DNA from: Ichthyophis bannanicus
Taxonomy: Eukaryota; Chordata; Amphibia; Gymnophiona; Ichthyophiidae
DNA: 64,000 nucleotides
Assembly: GCA_033557465.1 (NCBI GenBank)
Contig: CM066035.1
Span: 903,805,309-903,869,308, forward strand
Direction: 5' to 3'
Shown here: piece by piece, positions 9,306 through 19,686 of the stretch
Position numbering within the stretch: position 1 is the first letter of the stretch
Layout: every line of letters starts with the position of its first letter
Program-made: the position numbers and the translations under genes
The notes under the pieces: model-generated
Seen by the model: only the letters and a program-made list of their open reading frames with translations
What the model was told of the DNA's origin: nothing
Database searches by the model: none

Positions 9306-11209
9306 CTACCCTTTCAGCAGCCAGGCCATCAGATGAAGGGCCCGGAGGTTGGGGTGGAGGAGAGTACCCTGATCCTGGGTCAGGAGATCGGGCTGAAACC
9401 CCAGAGGAAGAGGGGTGTCCACCGCTAGTTGTAGGAGTAGAGGGAACCAGGGTTGTCTCGGCCACCTGGGCGCTACCAGGATCACGGAGGCCCTGTCCTG
9501 GACAACTTTGAACAGCGTCCGGGACACAAGTGGCGTGGGAGGAAAGGCATACAGTAGGCCCGTGGACCACGAGATGAGGAAAGCATCCGGCGCTACTCTG
9601 AGAAGATGCGGGTGCCGGGAGCAGAACCTGGGAAGTTGCCGGTTTAGAGGACTGGCAAAGAGATCCACGGTGGGGAGGCCCCACCGGCGGAAGATCCGCT
9701 GGACAACTACGGGGTTCAACCTCCATTCGTGCGGCTGCAGAATCCGGCTCAGTTTGTCGGCTAGGCAATTTTCCTGCCCGGGCAGGTAAACAGCCTTGAG
9801 GAGGATGTCGTGGTCGACTGCCCAAGAGCACAGTCTCCGAGCCTCCTGACATAGGAGGGAGCCCGTGCTCCCCTGTTTGTTCACATAGAACATGGCGACC
9901 TGATTGTCCGTCTGCACCAGTACAGACCGACGAGAAGTGAGGTGAGAGAAGGTCCGCAGAGCTAGGCGGATCGCCCGCAGCTCCAGGAAGTTTATCTGCT
10001 GAGCAGCCTCCCAAGGTGTCCAAAGGCCTTGAGTGCATGTTCCTTGGCAATGCGCTCCCCATCCCAGGAGAGAGGCATCTGTCGTGAGCACTTGGGAAGG
10101 TGGAGGAGACTGAAGTCATGCCAAGTACCAGATTGGGCAGGTGAAGCCACCATTGCAGAGAGGAGACCAGGCGGTCGGAGATCTGTATTGTCCGTCAGTC
10201 TCCCTGTGGCCTGATGCCATTGAGTGCGAAGGCTCCACTGAGCAGGTCGCATATGCAGACGGGCATTCGGAGTGACATGGACCGTGGAGGCCATGTGACC
10301 GAGCAGTTGCAGGAATTGTCTGGCAGAGGCCGGTGACGCGCTGTGGAACCTGCCGGCCAGAGCTATGAGCCTGTTGGCCCGTTCCAGAGGCAAGAAGGCC
10401 CGAGCCTGCAGAGTGTCCAGCCGTGCTCCTATGAATTCGAGATCCTGAGAGGGGAGCAAAGTGGACTTTTCGAAGTTTATGACGAAGCCCCAGTGCTGAA
10501 GCAGAGCCACTGTGCGTTGAGTGGCCTGAGTGACTCTAGGGAAGACTGTGCCCAGATGAGCCAGTCGTCCAGGTAGGGGAAGACGAAGAGGCCTTGAAGC
10601 CTCAGGAAGGCTGCCACCACTGCCAGGCATTTCGTGAATACCCTGGGAGCGGGGGAGAGGCCAAAGGGCAGTACGCGGTACTGATAATGATTCCCTGCCA
10701 CCACAAATCTCAGATATTGCCGGTGGTCCGGATGAATAAGGATGTGAGTATAAGCATCCTTTAGATCCAAGGAGCATAGCCAATCTCCCTGCTGGAGGTA
10801 GGGCAGTAGGATTCCAAGGGTAAGCATCTTGAACTTTTCCCGCTGCAGGAACTTGTTGAGGTTGCGCAAGTCCAGGATGGGTCTGAGGCCTCCTGTTCTT
10901 TTCGGTACCAGGAAGTACCTCGAATAAAACCCGTGACCCCACAAGTGCTGGGGCACTGGCTCCACAGCCTGTTCCTGGAGCAGACTTTGCAGCTCCTGAA
11001 GGAGTAAGTCCCTGTGCAGAGGGGGTCTTGGAGGCTCCCCTGGAAAGTAGGGAGGAGGTACCTGGTGAAAATGTAAGAGGTAGCCCTTTTGAACCACCTG
11101 CAGCACCCAGGAATCGGATGTTATGGCTGACCACCTGTGGGCAAAGTGGGTCAGCCGGCCCCCCGTGCTGAGCGAAAGTCGCGGAGGGGGAGAGGCTATG
11201 CCGGCATAG
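9306..11209 (-). pseudogene. E3 RT-RNase H-MT, frameshifted
   Basis: Begins in the +1 frame directly after the gag TGA. RT motifs: YFLVPKRTGGLRPILDLRNL, CSLDLKDAYTH, VLPFGLSPAP and FPYLDDWLI (about 10560-10577, both Asp present). Frame changes occur near 10545 and about 10100. The RNase H-MT part (9306-10091) is open: TTDASLLGWGAH, LELRAIRLAL, VQTDNQVAMFYVNK, ADKLSRI (all four acidic residues kept), then the Dam-like block VDLFASPLNRQ, YAFPP, VAPRWPRQPWF. It stops at AWLLKG. Confidence 0.85.
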
Positions 11210-11215
11210 TCAAAA
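11209..11215 (-). promoter_or_regulatory. E3 gag-stop recoding site TTT-TGA-C
   Basis: Coding-sense TTT TGA CTA. TGA is the gag stop, CTA follows it, and the RT frame is open in +1. UGA-CUA is a well-known readthrough context, and TTTTGAC allows a P-site +1 slip. Functional recoding is inferred from conservation with E7 and E8, not shown. Confidence 0.5.
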
Positions 11216-13118
11216 CCCCCACCCTGCTGAGCAGGGGGCCTGTGTAGTGGGCTTGGGGGCCTTCTGCCTATGGGACCCATTACCCTGTCCCTTAGCCTGC
11301 TGGCCCTGATGGGGAGCTGCTGAGGCTTGATATTGTGGGTGGTGCTGTTTATAGGCAGACACCTTCCTCGGGTAAAAGGGCTTTTTCCCCGAGCCCTTCC
11401 TCTTCTGTGAAGGGGCAGAGGTCTTTCTGGATAGGCGAGTTCTGGTGAGAGTCTCAGACTCGAGTTCTGCCGCCTTATCAGCCATGGGTTTGCCAAAGAG
11501 GTTTTCACCGCTGCAGGGGACATCGACCAACTTGTCCTGCACCCATGGCTCGAGGTCGGATGACTGAAGACAAGCCTGACGGCGAGCACCGATGCCGGCT
11601 CCGGCTACTCGAGCCGATGCTTTGAAGCCATCGTAGGCTGCTCGAGAAATAAACTTCGAGCACTCTCAAATACCAGTGGACAAGGCCTGGAACCTCTGCA
11701 AAGGTTCCTCGGAGAGACCAGCAGAGAACCCAGCAATTTCCTTTGCCAGGTCTCGAAGATACATGCCCATATATAGCTGGTATGTCTGGACTCGACAAGC
11801 AAGCATAGAGCCCTGGAAGCACTTCCTACCGAGGGCATCCAGGTTCCGGGCCTCCTTACCCAGAGGCACCGAGGAGTGCATCTTCTGTCTCTTAAGTCGA
11901 TGCATGGCCGATTCCACCACCATGGAATGGTGCGGTAGTTGTGCCTTTTGGAACCCGGGGCTCTTGCGGACTCGATACATGGAATCGACCCGCTTGCTTA
12001 ACACCGGCGTCGAGGCTGGGCTCTCCCACATGCGGAAGAGCAGCCGCTCCAGCATCGGAGGAACCGGCACAGTAAAGGCCTCCTTCGGGGGAGAGTCATA
12101 CTGGAGGGCCTCGAGCTCTTCGGCTCGAGGCTCCTCCTCCGGATCCATGGGGAAGGCCAAAGCCTTGGCCATGTCCCTCACGAAATCGGAGAACCGGGTA
12201 TCCTCCGGGGGAGGGGGACCGTCTCCGAGGCTCCGACTCAGGCGAGTCGGAGGGGACGCACCGAGTCTGAAAAGAACCGGGTGACTCGTCCTCCTCCGTG
12301 TCCCAGCCCGACTCCTCCGTGGAGGAATCGAGTGGCTCCGTGCGGGCGAGGGCCGAGGACCTCCGCCCTGACGCCGAGGCCGGCGTCGACGACCTCGGTC
12401 CCGAACGGGAGGCCGGGGGAGACCGTGGCCGAGGATCGACTCGAGCTCATATGGACTCGAGGATCGGCTCGGCCTCCGGGGTCGACTTGGACGTCGACGT
12501 CCCGGTGGTCGGGGCAGATGCACTGGCGATGCCGGCCATCAATGCCCGCTGCTGGTCCATGAAGGCAGCGATACTGCACTCCAAGGCCATCAATCTGAGA
12601 CCAAACTCAGAAGACCCAGCAGGGCCCGACGTCGGTTCCCTGGGAGGTGAATCCACGAGGACTACAGTACTCACGTGTCCAGGAGACTCCACTTCGAGAC
12701 GAGGATGCTTCGACGACCTCTCCGCCTCCGAGGACCCGGGGCGGCTGGCGGGGCTATGCGACCTGGCCCTCGAGGGACCAGGAGCGTCCTCCGACGCCGC
12801 CCTCGTGGGTTTCCTCTTCCGACGATGTTCCCGGCCGGGAGACCCCCGCTCAGAGGAACTCCGACGATGCTCGGGGCCGGAGTCACGAGACGTCGAAGCC
12901 TCTGACGAGGTCCGGGCCCGACCGGACGCGGAGTCAGAGAAGATTCGTTCCTTTTGTGACTGCCGACTCCTCAATGCCTTCGAGGACATTTTGTTGCACG
13001 GACCACAACCCACCGAGTCATGATTGGGTCCGAGGCAAAGGAGGCAGCAGTCATGTGTGTCGGTAAGAGACATAAGTCTGGTACAGCGATCACACTTTTT
13101 AAAACCGCTGGCAGCCAT
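11210..13118 (-). pseudogene. E3 gag, one frameshift and one stop
   Basis: Start at 13118 (MAASGFKKCDRC). The N-terminus has a zinc-ribbon-like CxxC..HDCCLLCLG. A Ser/Arg-rich segment follows, then the capsid-like region with EDTRFSDFVRDMA, SPGFQKAQLPHHSMVVESAM and LACRVQTYQLYMGMYL, then DLEPWVQDKLVDVPCSGENLFGKP and a basic Gln-rich tail ending WGF-stop at 11210. A frameshift lies near 12450-12520 and a premature stop at 11666. Confidence 0.85.
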
Positions 13119-13364
13119 CAGGGGAAAAAGGGCCCCTGCGAGGTCGAAAGACTGTGCTGCCAGGGAAAAAGGGAAAAAGGGAAAAAGAAAAAAAGTGGCG
13201 GGTCAAAGGACAAAAACTGAAAAAATGTGAACGGACTCGATATTGGAGTATCGAGGCCGGGGGAAAGAGACACGGCGTCGAACCGAGAAAAACAAACAAA
13301 AAAAAATCTACTTTTTCAGCAGCAATCACAAACTACGTCTGTAGAGCTCCGCAGAAAAAAGAAG

Positions 13365-13523
13365 ACTGAGCAAGATGGCACCCTTGGGCGGGAAGGGGAC
13401 CGCGCATGCGCGCTGCAATTCCCAAAGGCTTTCTTCGAAAGCTGGGGAAAATTGCTCCGCGAGGGCTCCGTCGGCGCCAACGTCACCCATAAGTGAGGAA
13501 TGACTTCCTGCTTGGTCCTGGAG
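13365..13523 (-). repeat. E3 5' ITR
   Basis: Right terminus, inverse of 7789-7948, ending CTGGAG before the AA core at 13524-13525. It contains a palindrome-like GTCGGCGCCAAC where intact subfamily-B copies have CATCGGCGCCGATG. Confidence 0.8.
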
Positions 13524-13653
13524 AATGAATATGCATGAGATAGATATGCACAGTGAAGACAGTGCATGCAAATCATTTTATATATACACGCTGTAGATAG
13601 CCTGAAAACCCCACTGACATGATGTATCCAGAGGACTAGCTTGAGAATCACTG

Positions 13654-14210
13654 CTCCAATGTGATCGACACTCATTTCCTCCTTAGAAAAGCTCATTTGT
13701 CTCTTCTGAATTTTCAATTATACATCTTTTCCAAATCTGAAACCAAGACGAATTGTGTTACGGGTATTTCTGTGCCCCAAATGGCCTACAATCCAAGTTT
13801 GTATCCGAGGCAATGGCAGGTGAAGCGATTCGCCCAAGGTTATAAGGGCATCACTGGAAGGAGTGAGATTTGAAACCTGGCTTTACAGAGTCTCAGCCTG
13901 TGCTCTAACCTCTGCACAATTCCCCATCTTCTTTTAATGTTTATTGACAGAATTGTACTATCACTCACTAATACTGGTTAAGTACCTAAACTGCAAATTT
14001 ATCTCAATGTGACTTGAAAACTGACAGATTTTTTTTGTTGGACTTTGCTTTTTTCCTGCTTCATTTGTCTTAGTTTCTTCTCTTTTAACACCCGTCTAAA
14101 CCTTTTCCATTTCCAAAAGATCTTTGCAACAAAGCTTGATGTGTTAATTTTCTTTTAGACTGAAGATGGGAACAGAGGTGGTGAGGGAGAGAGAGAGGGA
14201 GAGCACTTAC
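13654..14210. other. Host intron sequence, no element recognised
   Basis: Low-complexity T-rich and ordinary unique-looking sequence between the MITE and host exon C. A GAGA tract lies at about 14181-14200 next to the exon's donor side. I see no coding or repeat signature. Confidence 0.4.
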
Positions 14211-14315
14211 AGGTTTAATGACGAGAGGCTTCACCCTGGAATGCTGCATTTCCGAGATTTTGCGCTGAAGCAAGTCAAACTTCTTATCCAGGTTCTGAAT
14301 AGCATCATACATGAT
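14211..14315 (-). CDS. Host gene exon C (unidentified gene, coiled-coil)
   Basis: A 105-bp internal exon on the minus strand (35 codons, phase 0 at both ends). The acceptor is a T-rich tract ending CATAATGTCAG. The donor is the strong consensus GTAAGT. The product has MYDAIQNLDKKFDLLQRKI, a heptad-like amphipathic stretch (I-L-F-L-I spacing), then SEMQHSRVKPLVIKP. It fits after exon B in frame. I do not recognise the family. All upstream elements in its intron are in the gene's sense orientation. Confidence 0.65.
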
Positions 14316-14573
14316 CTGACATTATGAAAACACAAAAGATATTAGAACCCAGCCTTTTTAGAAAGATAAAGGATATTTCTCAGAAATTCTGAAAGACCAG
14401 TGGAAGAGAGGTGAAAAGCCCTTTTTTAGGCTTATAAAGGAGACATGTAGACTTTCCAATTCCTTTCCCAGAGTACTCTGGGTGCACTGCCATTTTAGTA
14501 ACTTTACGGTGGCTGAGATGTTCTCTTGGGGACTATTTTCAAAGCCATTTATGCACGTCATCCAGCTGCCTAA
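14316..14573. other. Host intron upstream of exon C
   Basis: Short unique-looking stretch between exon C and E5, with no repeat or gene signature. It ends in TAAAA before the E5 terminus. Confidence 0.35.
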
Positions 14574-14575
14574 AA

Positions 14576-14886
14576 AGCATAATTACTCACCTGTAGCAGG
14601 TGTTCTCTGTGAACAGCAGAAATAAGTCCTCACATATGGGTGACGTCACCGATGGAGCACCGCACGGAAAGCTCCCCAGTTTCCAAAGGAAGCCTTTGGG
14701 AGGTACCCCACGCGCACACGCATGCCTTGGCATAATCTTCTCCAGTCTAACATAGCAGGAGCCAAAAGGCAACTTCCCAGGGAGGTGGGAGGGTTGTGAG
14801 AACTTATTCTTGCTGTTCACGGAGAACACCTGCTACAGGTGAATAACTACACTATCTCCATGAACATGCAGGAAATAAGTCCTCCC
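14576..14886 (-). repeat. E5 3' ITR, spacer and ICR
   Basis: The extension contains CACCTGTAGCAGGTG, a one-base variant of the family palindrome. ICR 14795-14886 contains the complement CACCTGCTACAGGTG and then CTCCATGAACATGCAGG. The G-rich block GGGAGGTGGGAGGG lies at about 14780-14793. Confidence 0.8.
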
Positions 14887-15069
14887 AAGCTACAGGCTAC
14901 CGGAACCCAAAGAGATCAACAGCCCAACAGGGGCAACGAAACTGGAGAAGCCAGAAAAAACAGTACTGTAGTCCCACCAAGGAACTCATCTGATTCAGCA
15001 GACATCGACTTGAAGGGTTTTGGCAGGTAGCCTGGATGGACAAACGGGCCAGTGGGCAGGAGTTGACTC

Positions 15070-15351
15070 TAAGACCTAAAGAGATGCTAGAGCACGGCAT
15101 GGCCAAAATTGCTGTCCCATTGGGAATCCCAATCCAGATAATAATGGGCTGCAAAAGTATGGACTGAAGATCACGTTGCAGCCCTGCCAATTTCCTCTAC
15201 AGAAACACAGCAGAGGTTGGCTACCGACATGGACATTGTGAACCATGACATGACCCTCAAAACTCAATCCATTCTGGGAATACGCGAGAGTGATGCAGTC
15301 TGCTAGCAAAGGAATAGCATGTGCTTCGAGACAGCAGTGCCCAGCTTACTG
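15070..15351 (-). pseudogene. E5 YR C-terminal fragment
   Basis: Shifted minus-strand frames contain DCITLAYSQNGLSFEGHV and VHNVHVGS, where the HxxR box has become HNVH. A degraded Trp/Tyr block follows. It is cut off at about 15351 where CR1-B begins. Non-functional. Confidence 0.65.
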
Positions 15352-16134
15352 GGGTAGAAACATGACGACAGAAAAAGACCACATAGCCTATCTAGTCCGT
15401 CCTTCCATAACAACCACAACAGTCTCCTTTTTTCCTTTAGAGATCCTTTGTGTTTGTCACATGCTTCTTTGAATTCAGATACTGTCTTCATATCTACCAC
15501 CTCCACTGGGAGACTATTCCACGCAACTACCACTCTTTCCATAAAGAAATATTTCCACATATTACTCCTGAATCTATCCCCTTTCACCCTCATCCATTGT
15601 CCCCTCATAGCAGAGCTTGCTTTCAATCGAAAGAGGCTCTCCTTCTGTGCATTTATGCCATGGAGGTATTTAAACGTCTCAATCATATCACCTCTATCCC
15701 ACCTTTCCTCTAAGGTGTATTAAGATCCTTAAGTCTGTCCTCATATGCTTTATAATGAAGACCACTAACCATTTTAGTAGCCACCCTCTGTATAGTCTCC
15801 AGCCGGTTTATATCCTTTTGAAGGTGCGGTCTCCAGAATCGCACACAATACTCCAAATAAGGTCACACCATATACAGAGGCACTATCACCTCCTTTCTTC
15901 TGCTGGCCATTCCTCTCCCTATGCACCCAAGCATCCGTCTAGCTTTTGTTGTTGCCTTTTCTACCCGTTTAGCTACTTTAAGAGCATCAGACACAATCAC
16001 ACCTAGGTCCCACTCTTCTTTAGGGGACAAAAGTACTTCACCCCCTATACTATATTGCTCCCTTGGATTGCTGCAACCCAAATGCATGAACTTGCATTTT
16101 TTAACATTAAATCTCAGCTGCCAAATAGAGTAGT
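15352..16134 (-). pseudogene. CR1-B RT C-terminal region
   Basis: Frames 15863-16141 (WQLRFNVKKCK, EWDLGVIVSDALK, MLGCIGRGM) and 15303-15686 (MIETFKYLHGI, AWNSLPVEVVDMKTVSEFKEACD) are the thumb/C-terminal end of a CR1 ORF2 protein in two frames. Dead. Confidence 0.75.
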
Positions 16135-16136
16135 TA

Positions 16137-16489
16137 CTCACCTGTAACAGGTGTTCTCCAGGAGCAGCAGGAATCAGTCCTCACATATGGGTCATCGGCG
16201 CCGATGAAGCCCCAGAGGAGCATTTCACCAGCTTTCCATGAAAGCCTTTGGGAATGCTGGCACGCATGAGCGGTTCCCTTCCCGCCTAAAGGTGCCATCT
16301 TACCTCAGTCAAATGACATAGCTAAGAACAGCACACAAAAATGTAAAACAAACTATGTACAACTGCAACTCCAAGGGGAGGAGGGAGGGTTGTGAGGACT
16401 GATTCCTGCTGCTCCTGGAGAACACCTGTTACAGGTGAGTAACTACTCTTTCTCCAGGACCAAGCAGGAAGTCAGTCCTCACATATGGG
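16137..16489 (-). repeat. E4 3' ITR, spacer and ICR
   Basis: The 27-nt extension with CACCTGTAACAGGTG is at 16149-16163. The ITR has the palindrome CATCGGCGCCGATG at about 16193-16206. The G-rich spacer end is at 16375-16390. ICR 16392-16489 has the junction ACTACTCT/TT/CTCCAGG, with CACATATGGG as in its own 5' end. Confidence 0.85.
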
Positions 16490-16616
16490 TGACTCCCTAG
16501 CTCTGGGCTACCAGGAACCCAGGCTGAACAAGAGAACTCCCTCTAGTCACAGCATCAAAGAAAGGCTTTTCAAGGACACAACCTCCACCGGTAGCCCAAC
16601 AGAGGGCAGGAGTTGC

Positions 16617-19556
16617 CTAAACCTCAAAGAGATTCCGGAGTACTGCTTGGCCAAAAGCACTGTCCCTATGGGACTCCCTCTCCAGGCAGTAATGGGTCAC
16701 AAAAGTCTGGCTTGAAGACCAAGTTGCAGCCTTGCAGATGTCTACCAAGGGCACAGAGCGGAGATGAGCCACTGAGGCAGCCATTGCCCTGACACGATGG
16801 GCCTTGACCCTACCCTGTAAAGGAAGGTCAGCCGCCTTGTAAGCCCAGGTGATACAGTCAGTCACCCAGATGGACAAGGTACGCTTGGACACAGCCAACC
16901 CCAACTTATTGGGGTCAAATGAGATGAAGAGCTGAGTAGCCCTTCTATGTCCCTGCGTACGGTCAAGGTAGAAGGATAAGGCCCTCCTACAATCCAGGGT
17001 ATGCAGGACTGCTTCAGCCTGGCTAGCATGAGGCCTAGGGAAGAATGTTGGAAGAACCACCTCCTTGTTGAGGTGGAAAGAGGAGACAACCTTGGGGAGG
17101 AACTTTGGATGAGTCCTAAGAACTACCCTGTTCCTATAAATCCTGGTGTAAGGTCTATCACAGACCAGGGCCTGAAGCTCACTCACTCGCCTAGCCGAGG
17201 TGAGGGCTATCAGGAAGAGAGTCTTCCAGGAAAGGAAGCGTAGAGGGCAAGTAGCCATCGGCTCAAAGGGTGGGCGAGTCAGTTGCTGCAAGACCACATT
17301 CAGCTCCCACTCAGGAGCAGGACGACGGATGGGAGGCTTGAGCAAGAGCAAGCCTCTGAGAAACCTGGACACCAAAGGGTGACCTGACAGAGAATGTCCC
17401 TCCACCAGTGAGTGGTGAGCTGCTAGAGCTGAGAGGTGAACCCGAACAGAATTGGACTTAAGTCCCTGATTTGATAAGTGCAGTAAGTACTGAAGCACTA
17501 CTGGCACAGTACAGGAGAAAGGATCCTCTGTACGAAGCTGACACCACACCGAAAACCTCTTCCATTTTAGGGCATAGGTTTTCCTAGTGGACTGTTTCCT
17601 AGAGGCTAGGACAATCTCCTCAACTTCCTGAGGCAGGCCCCAAGGAGCCAAGACTACCCCTTGCAGCCTCCAGGCCATCAAATTGAGAGCTTTGAGATTG
17701 GGGTGCAGAAGGGAACCCTGCTCCTGTGAGAGAAGGTCGGGCTGCAACCCCAGAGGTAGTGGGGAATCCACTGCCAGTTGAATCAGAAGTGGAAACCAAG
17801 GCTGCCTCGGCCACCTGGGAGCTACCAGCAGGACCGAGGCCTTGTCCTGAAGAGTCTTGAAAAGAGTTTGGGCCACCAAGGGCGTGGGAGGAAACGCATA
17901 CAGGAGGCCCTGAGACCAGGACATCAGAAAAGCATCTGGTGCTATTCTCAAAGGATGCGGTTGCCTGGAGCAGAACTTGGGCAGCGGACTGGCAAAGACA
18001 TCTATCCAAGGGAGACCCCACTTCAGGAAGATCTTCTGAACGACCAAGGGATGCAGCTGCCACTCGTGGGGCTGCAGAATTCTGCTCAACCGGTTGGCCA
18101 GGCAGTTCTCCTGGCCTGGAAGGTACACCGCCTTGAGAAGCATGTTGTGCTTTAGGGCAAAGGAACAAAGGTCTTGAGTCTCCCGACAAAGGAGCTTTGA
18201 CCCAGTCCCGCCCTGTTTGTTCACATAAAACATGGCTACCTGATTGTCTGTTTGAATCAAGACTGAGCGGTGAGCCAGGGCCGGAAAAAAAGCCTTGAGA
18301 GCTAAGCGGATAGCTCGAAGTTCTAGTAGATTGATCTGTTGGGCTGCCTCCCAGGGAGACCAGAGGCCTTGAGTGCACTTGTCCAGACAATGAGCACCCC
18401 AGCCCTGCAGAGAGGCGTCGGTGGTGAGAACCACCGAGTATTCTGGCATTTGGAAGGGCATCCCCTCCAGCAGATTGGGTGGATGTAGCCACCAGCTGAG
18501 GGAGGCCAAAAGGGGTCTGGACACCCTTATCCTGTCTCTTAGGCGGCCTGTGGCCTGAGACCACTGAGTCCGAAGGCACCACTGTGCAGGCCTCATATGG
18601 AGCCAGGAATTGGGAGTCACATGCACTGTCGAAGCCATGTGGCCCAGAAGCCGGAGGCAGAGTCTGGCGGAGACCAGGGACCTGCTGAGAAACTGTTTGG
18701 CCACGTCCATCAGTCTTTGAGCCCTGTCTTCTGGCAAGAATGCCTTTGCCAGTTGAGAATCCAACCTTGCCCCTATGAACTCCAAGTTCTGGGAGGGGAG
18801 CAAAGTGGACTTTGCGAAGTTTATGGCAAAGCCCACGTTTTGAAGCAGAGCAATGGTTCTGAGGGTGGCTTGTCTGGCCTCCAGGGACGTCTGACCCCTG
18901 ATGAGCCAGTCGTCCAGATAGGGAAAGACAAAGATGCCTTGATTTCTCAGGTAGGCTGTAACCACTGCCAGGCACTTGGTAAAGACCCTGGGAGCGGAGG
19001 TCAGGCCAAAAGGTAGTACTCTGTACTGATAATGGTTTCCTCCCACAATGAACCTGAGGTACTTTCTGTGGTCTGGATGAATGAGGATGTGAGTGTATGC
19101 ATCCTTTGGATCTAAGGAGCATAGCCAATCTCCCTGCTGGAGGTAGGGCAGAAGTGTTCCAAGAGTAAGCATCCTGAACTTTTCTTTCTCTAGGAACTTG
19201 TTGAGGTTCCTGAGGTCCAGAATGGGTTGAAGGCCACCGGTCCTTTTGGGTACCAGGAAATACCTGGAGTAGAATCCGTGACCTTGCAAGTGGGGAGGCA
19301 CAGGCTCCACCGCCCTGTGCACCAACAGACCTTGGCGTTCTTGAAGGAGAAGGTCTGTGTGCAGGGGAGGCCTCAAGGGCTCCCCTGGGAAGTAAGGAGG
19401 AGGCAGTTGATGAAAATGCAGGGCATAGCCCTTTTGGACTATGTCCAGCACCCAACTGTCGGTGGTAATGAGAGGCCACTGGTGGGCAAAGAGTACAAGG
19501 CAACCGCCTGTGCAGGGCTGGGAAAGCAGGGACGGAGTGGCTATGCTCAAGGAGTC
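16617..19556 (-). CDS. E4 RT-RNase H-MT-YR polyprotein (single open frame)
   Basis: The open frame is 1062 codons from 19805, but real homology starts near residue 84 (19556), just after the gag junction. RT spans residues 150-400, with motif A Asp232 (CSLDPKDAY) and YLDD 296-299. RNase H has Asp463, Glu495 and Asp520, but the fourth acidic position is Asn571 (LANRLSR), which should cripple it. The Dam-like MT block is 601-680 (IDVFASP, YAFPP, VAPRWPRQPWF). YR is 730-1062, with Arg873, His1003/Arg1006, Trp1029 and Tyr1039 all present. One extra base near 17655 compared with E3 fuses YR to RT. Confidence 0.9.
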   Translation of the reverse strand, partial: DSLSIATPSLLSQPCTGGCLVLFAHQWPLITTDSWVLDIVQKGYALHFHQLPPPYFPGEPLRPPLHTDLLLQERQGLLVHRAVEPVPPHLQGHGFYSRYFLVPKRTGGLQPILDLRNLNKFLEKEKFRMLTLGTLLPYLQQGDWLCSLDPKDAYTHILIHPDHRKYLRFIVGGNHYQYRVLPFGLTSAPRVFTKCLAVVTAYLRNQGIFVFPYLDDWLIRGQTSLEARQATLRTIALLQNVGFAINFAKSTLLPSQNLEFIGARLDSQLAKAFLPEDRAQRLMDVAKQFLSRSLVSARLCLRLLGHMASTVHVTPNSWLHMRPAQWCLRTQWSQATGRLRDRIRVSRPLLASLSWWLHPPNLLEGMPFQMPEYSVVLTTDASLQGWGAHCLDKCTQGLWSPWEAAQQINLLELRAIRLALKAFFPALAHRSVLIQTDNQVAMFYVNKQGGTGSKLLCRETQDLCSFALKHNMLLKAVYLPGQENCLANRLSRILQPHEWQLHPLVVQKIFLKWGLPWIDVFASPLPKFCSRQPHPLRIAPDAFLMSWSQGLLYAFPPTPLVAQTLFKTLQDKASVLLVAPRWPRQPWFPLLIQLAVDSPLPLGLQPDLLSQEQGSLLHPNLKALNLMAWRLQGVVLAPWGLPQEVEEIVLASRKQSTRKTYALKWKRFSVWCQLRTEDPFSCTVPVVLQYLLHLSNQGLKSNSVRVHLSALAAHHSLVEGHSLSGHPLVSRFLRGLLLLKPPIRRPAPEWELNVVLQQLTRPPFEPMATCPLRFLSWKTLFLIALTSARRVSELQALVCDRPYTRIYRNRVVLRTHPKFLPKVVSSFHLNKEVVLPTFFPRPHASQAEAVLHTLDCRRALSFYLDRTQGHRRATQLFISFDPNKLGLAVSKRTLSIWVTDCITWAYKAADLPLQGRVKAHRVRAMAASVAHLRSVPLVDICKAATWSSSQTFVTHYCLERESHRDSAFGQAVLRNLFEV

Positions 19557-19562
19557 TAAAAC
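19554..19562 (-). promoter_or_regulatory. E4 degenerate gag/pol junction
   Basis: Where E3 has TTTTGAC, E4 reads TTTTAGAC, a 1-nt insertion that removes the TGA. Compensating indels keep RT in +1 relative to gag. The conserved recoding heptamer is lost in this copy. Confidence 0.5.
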
Positions 19563-19686
19563 CCCCACCCTGCTGAGTGGAAGCAGGGGCAGAAGGCTTG
19601 GGGGTCCTCTGCCTACGGGGCCCATTACCCTGGCCCTTGGCTTGCTGACCCTGGGGGGCAGCTTGGGCAGCCTGATACTGAGGGTA

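Larger units (their letters stand above)
7762..13523 (-). mobile_element. E3: DIRS element (subfamily B), complete ends
   Basis: Full-length layout on + strand: 3' ITR 7762-7948, spacer, ICR 8032-8129, YR 8268-9300, MT/RNase H/RT 9306-11209, gag 11210-13118, leader, 5' ITR 13365-13523. A private variant, CACTTATGGG instead of CACATATGGG, occurs in the 3' ITR, the ICR and the 5' ITR, so all belong to one copy. Coding frames carry about three nonsense changes in YR, two frameshifts in RT, and one frameshift and one stop in gag. Confidence 0.9.
7701..13653. mobile_element. hAT-like MITE split by E3
   Basis: The left arm (7701-7761) and right arm (13526-13653) are diverged inverted copies: CAATGGTTCAAATCTG.. 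against the reverse complement CAGTGATTCTCAAGCTAG... The outer ends resemble the CAGTGGTTCTCAA termini of Charlie/MER5-type hAT MITEs. The flanks TCCTAATG and CTCCAATG could be a decayed 8-bp duplication. E3 sits exactly inside it. Confidence 0.55.

Noticed and set aside
17620..19503. E4 627-codon ORF as an independent gene
   Set aside because: It is the -1 frame overlapping RT; treated only as evidence for the ORF2 overlap, with no family of its own.
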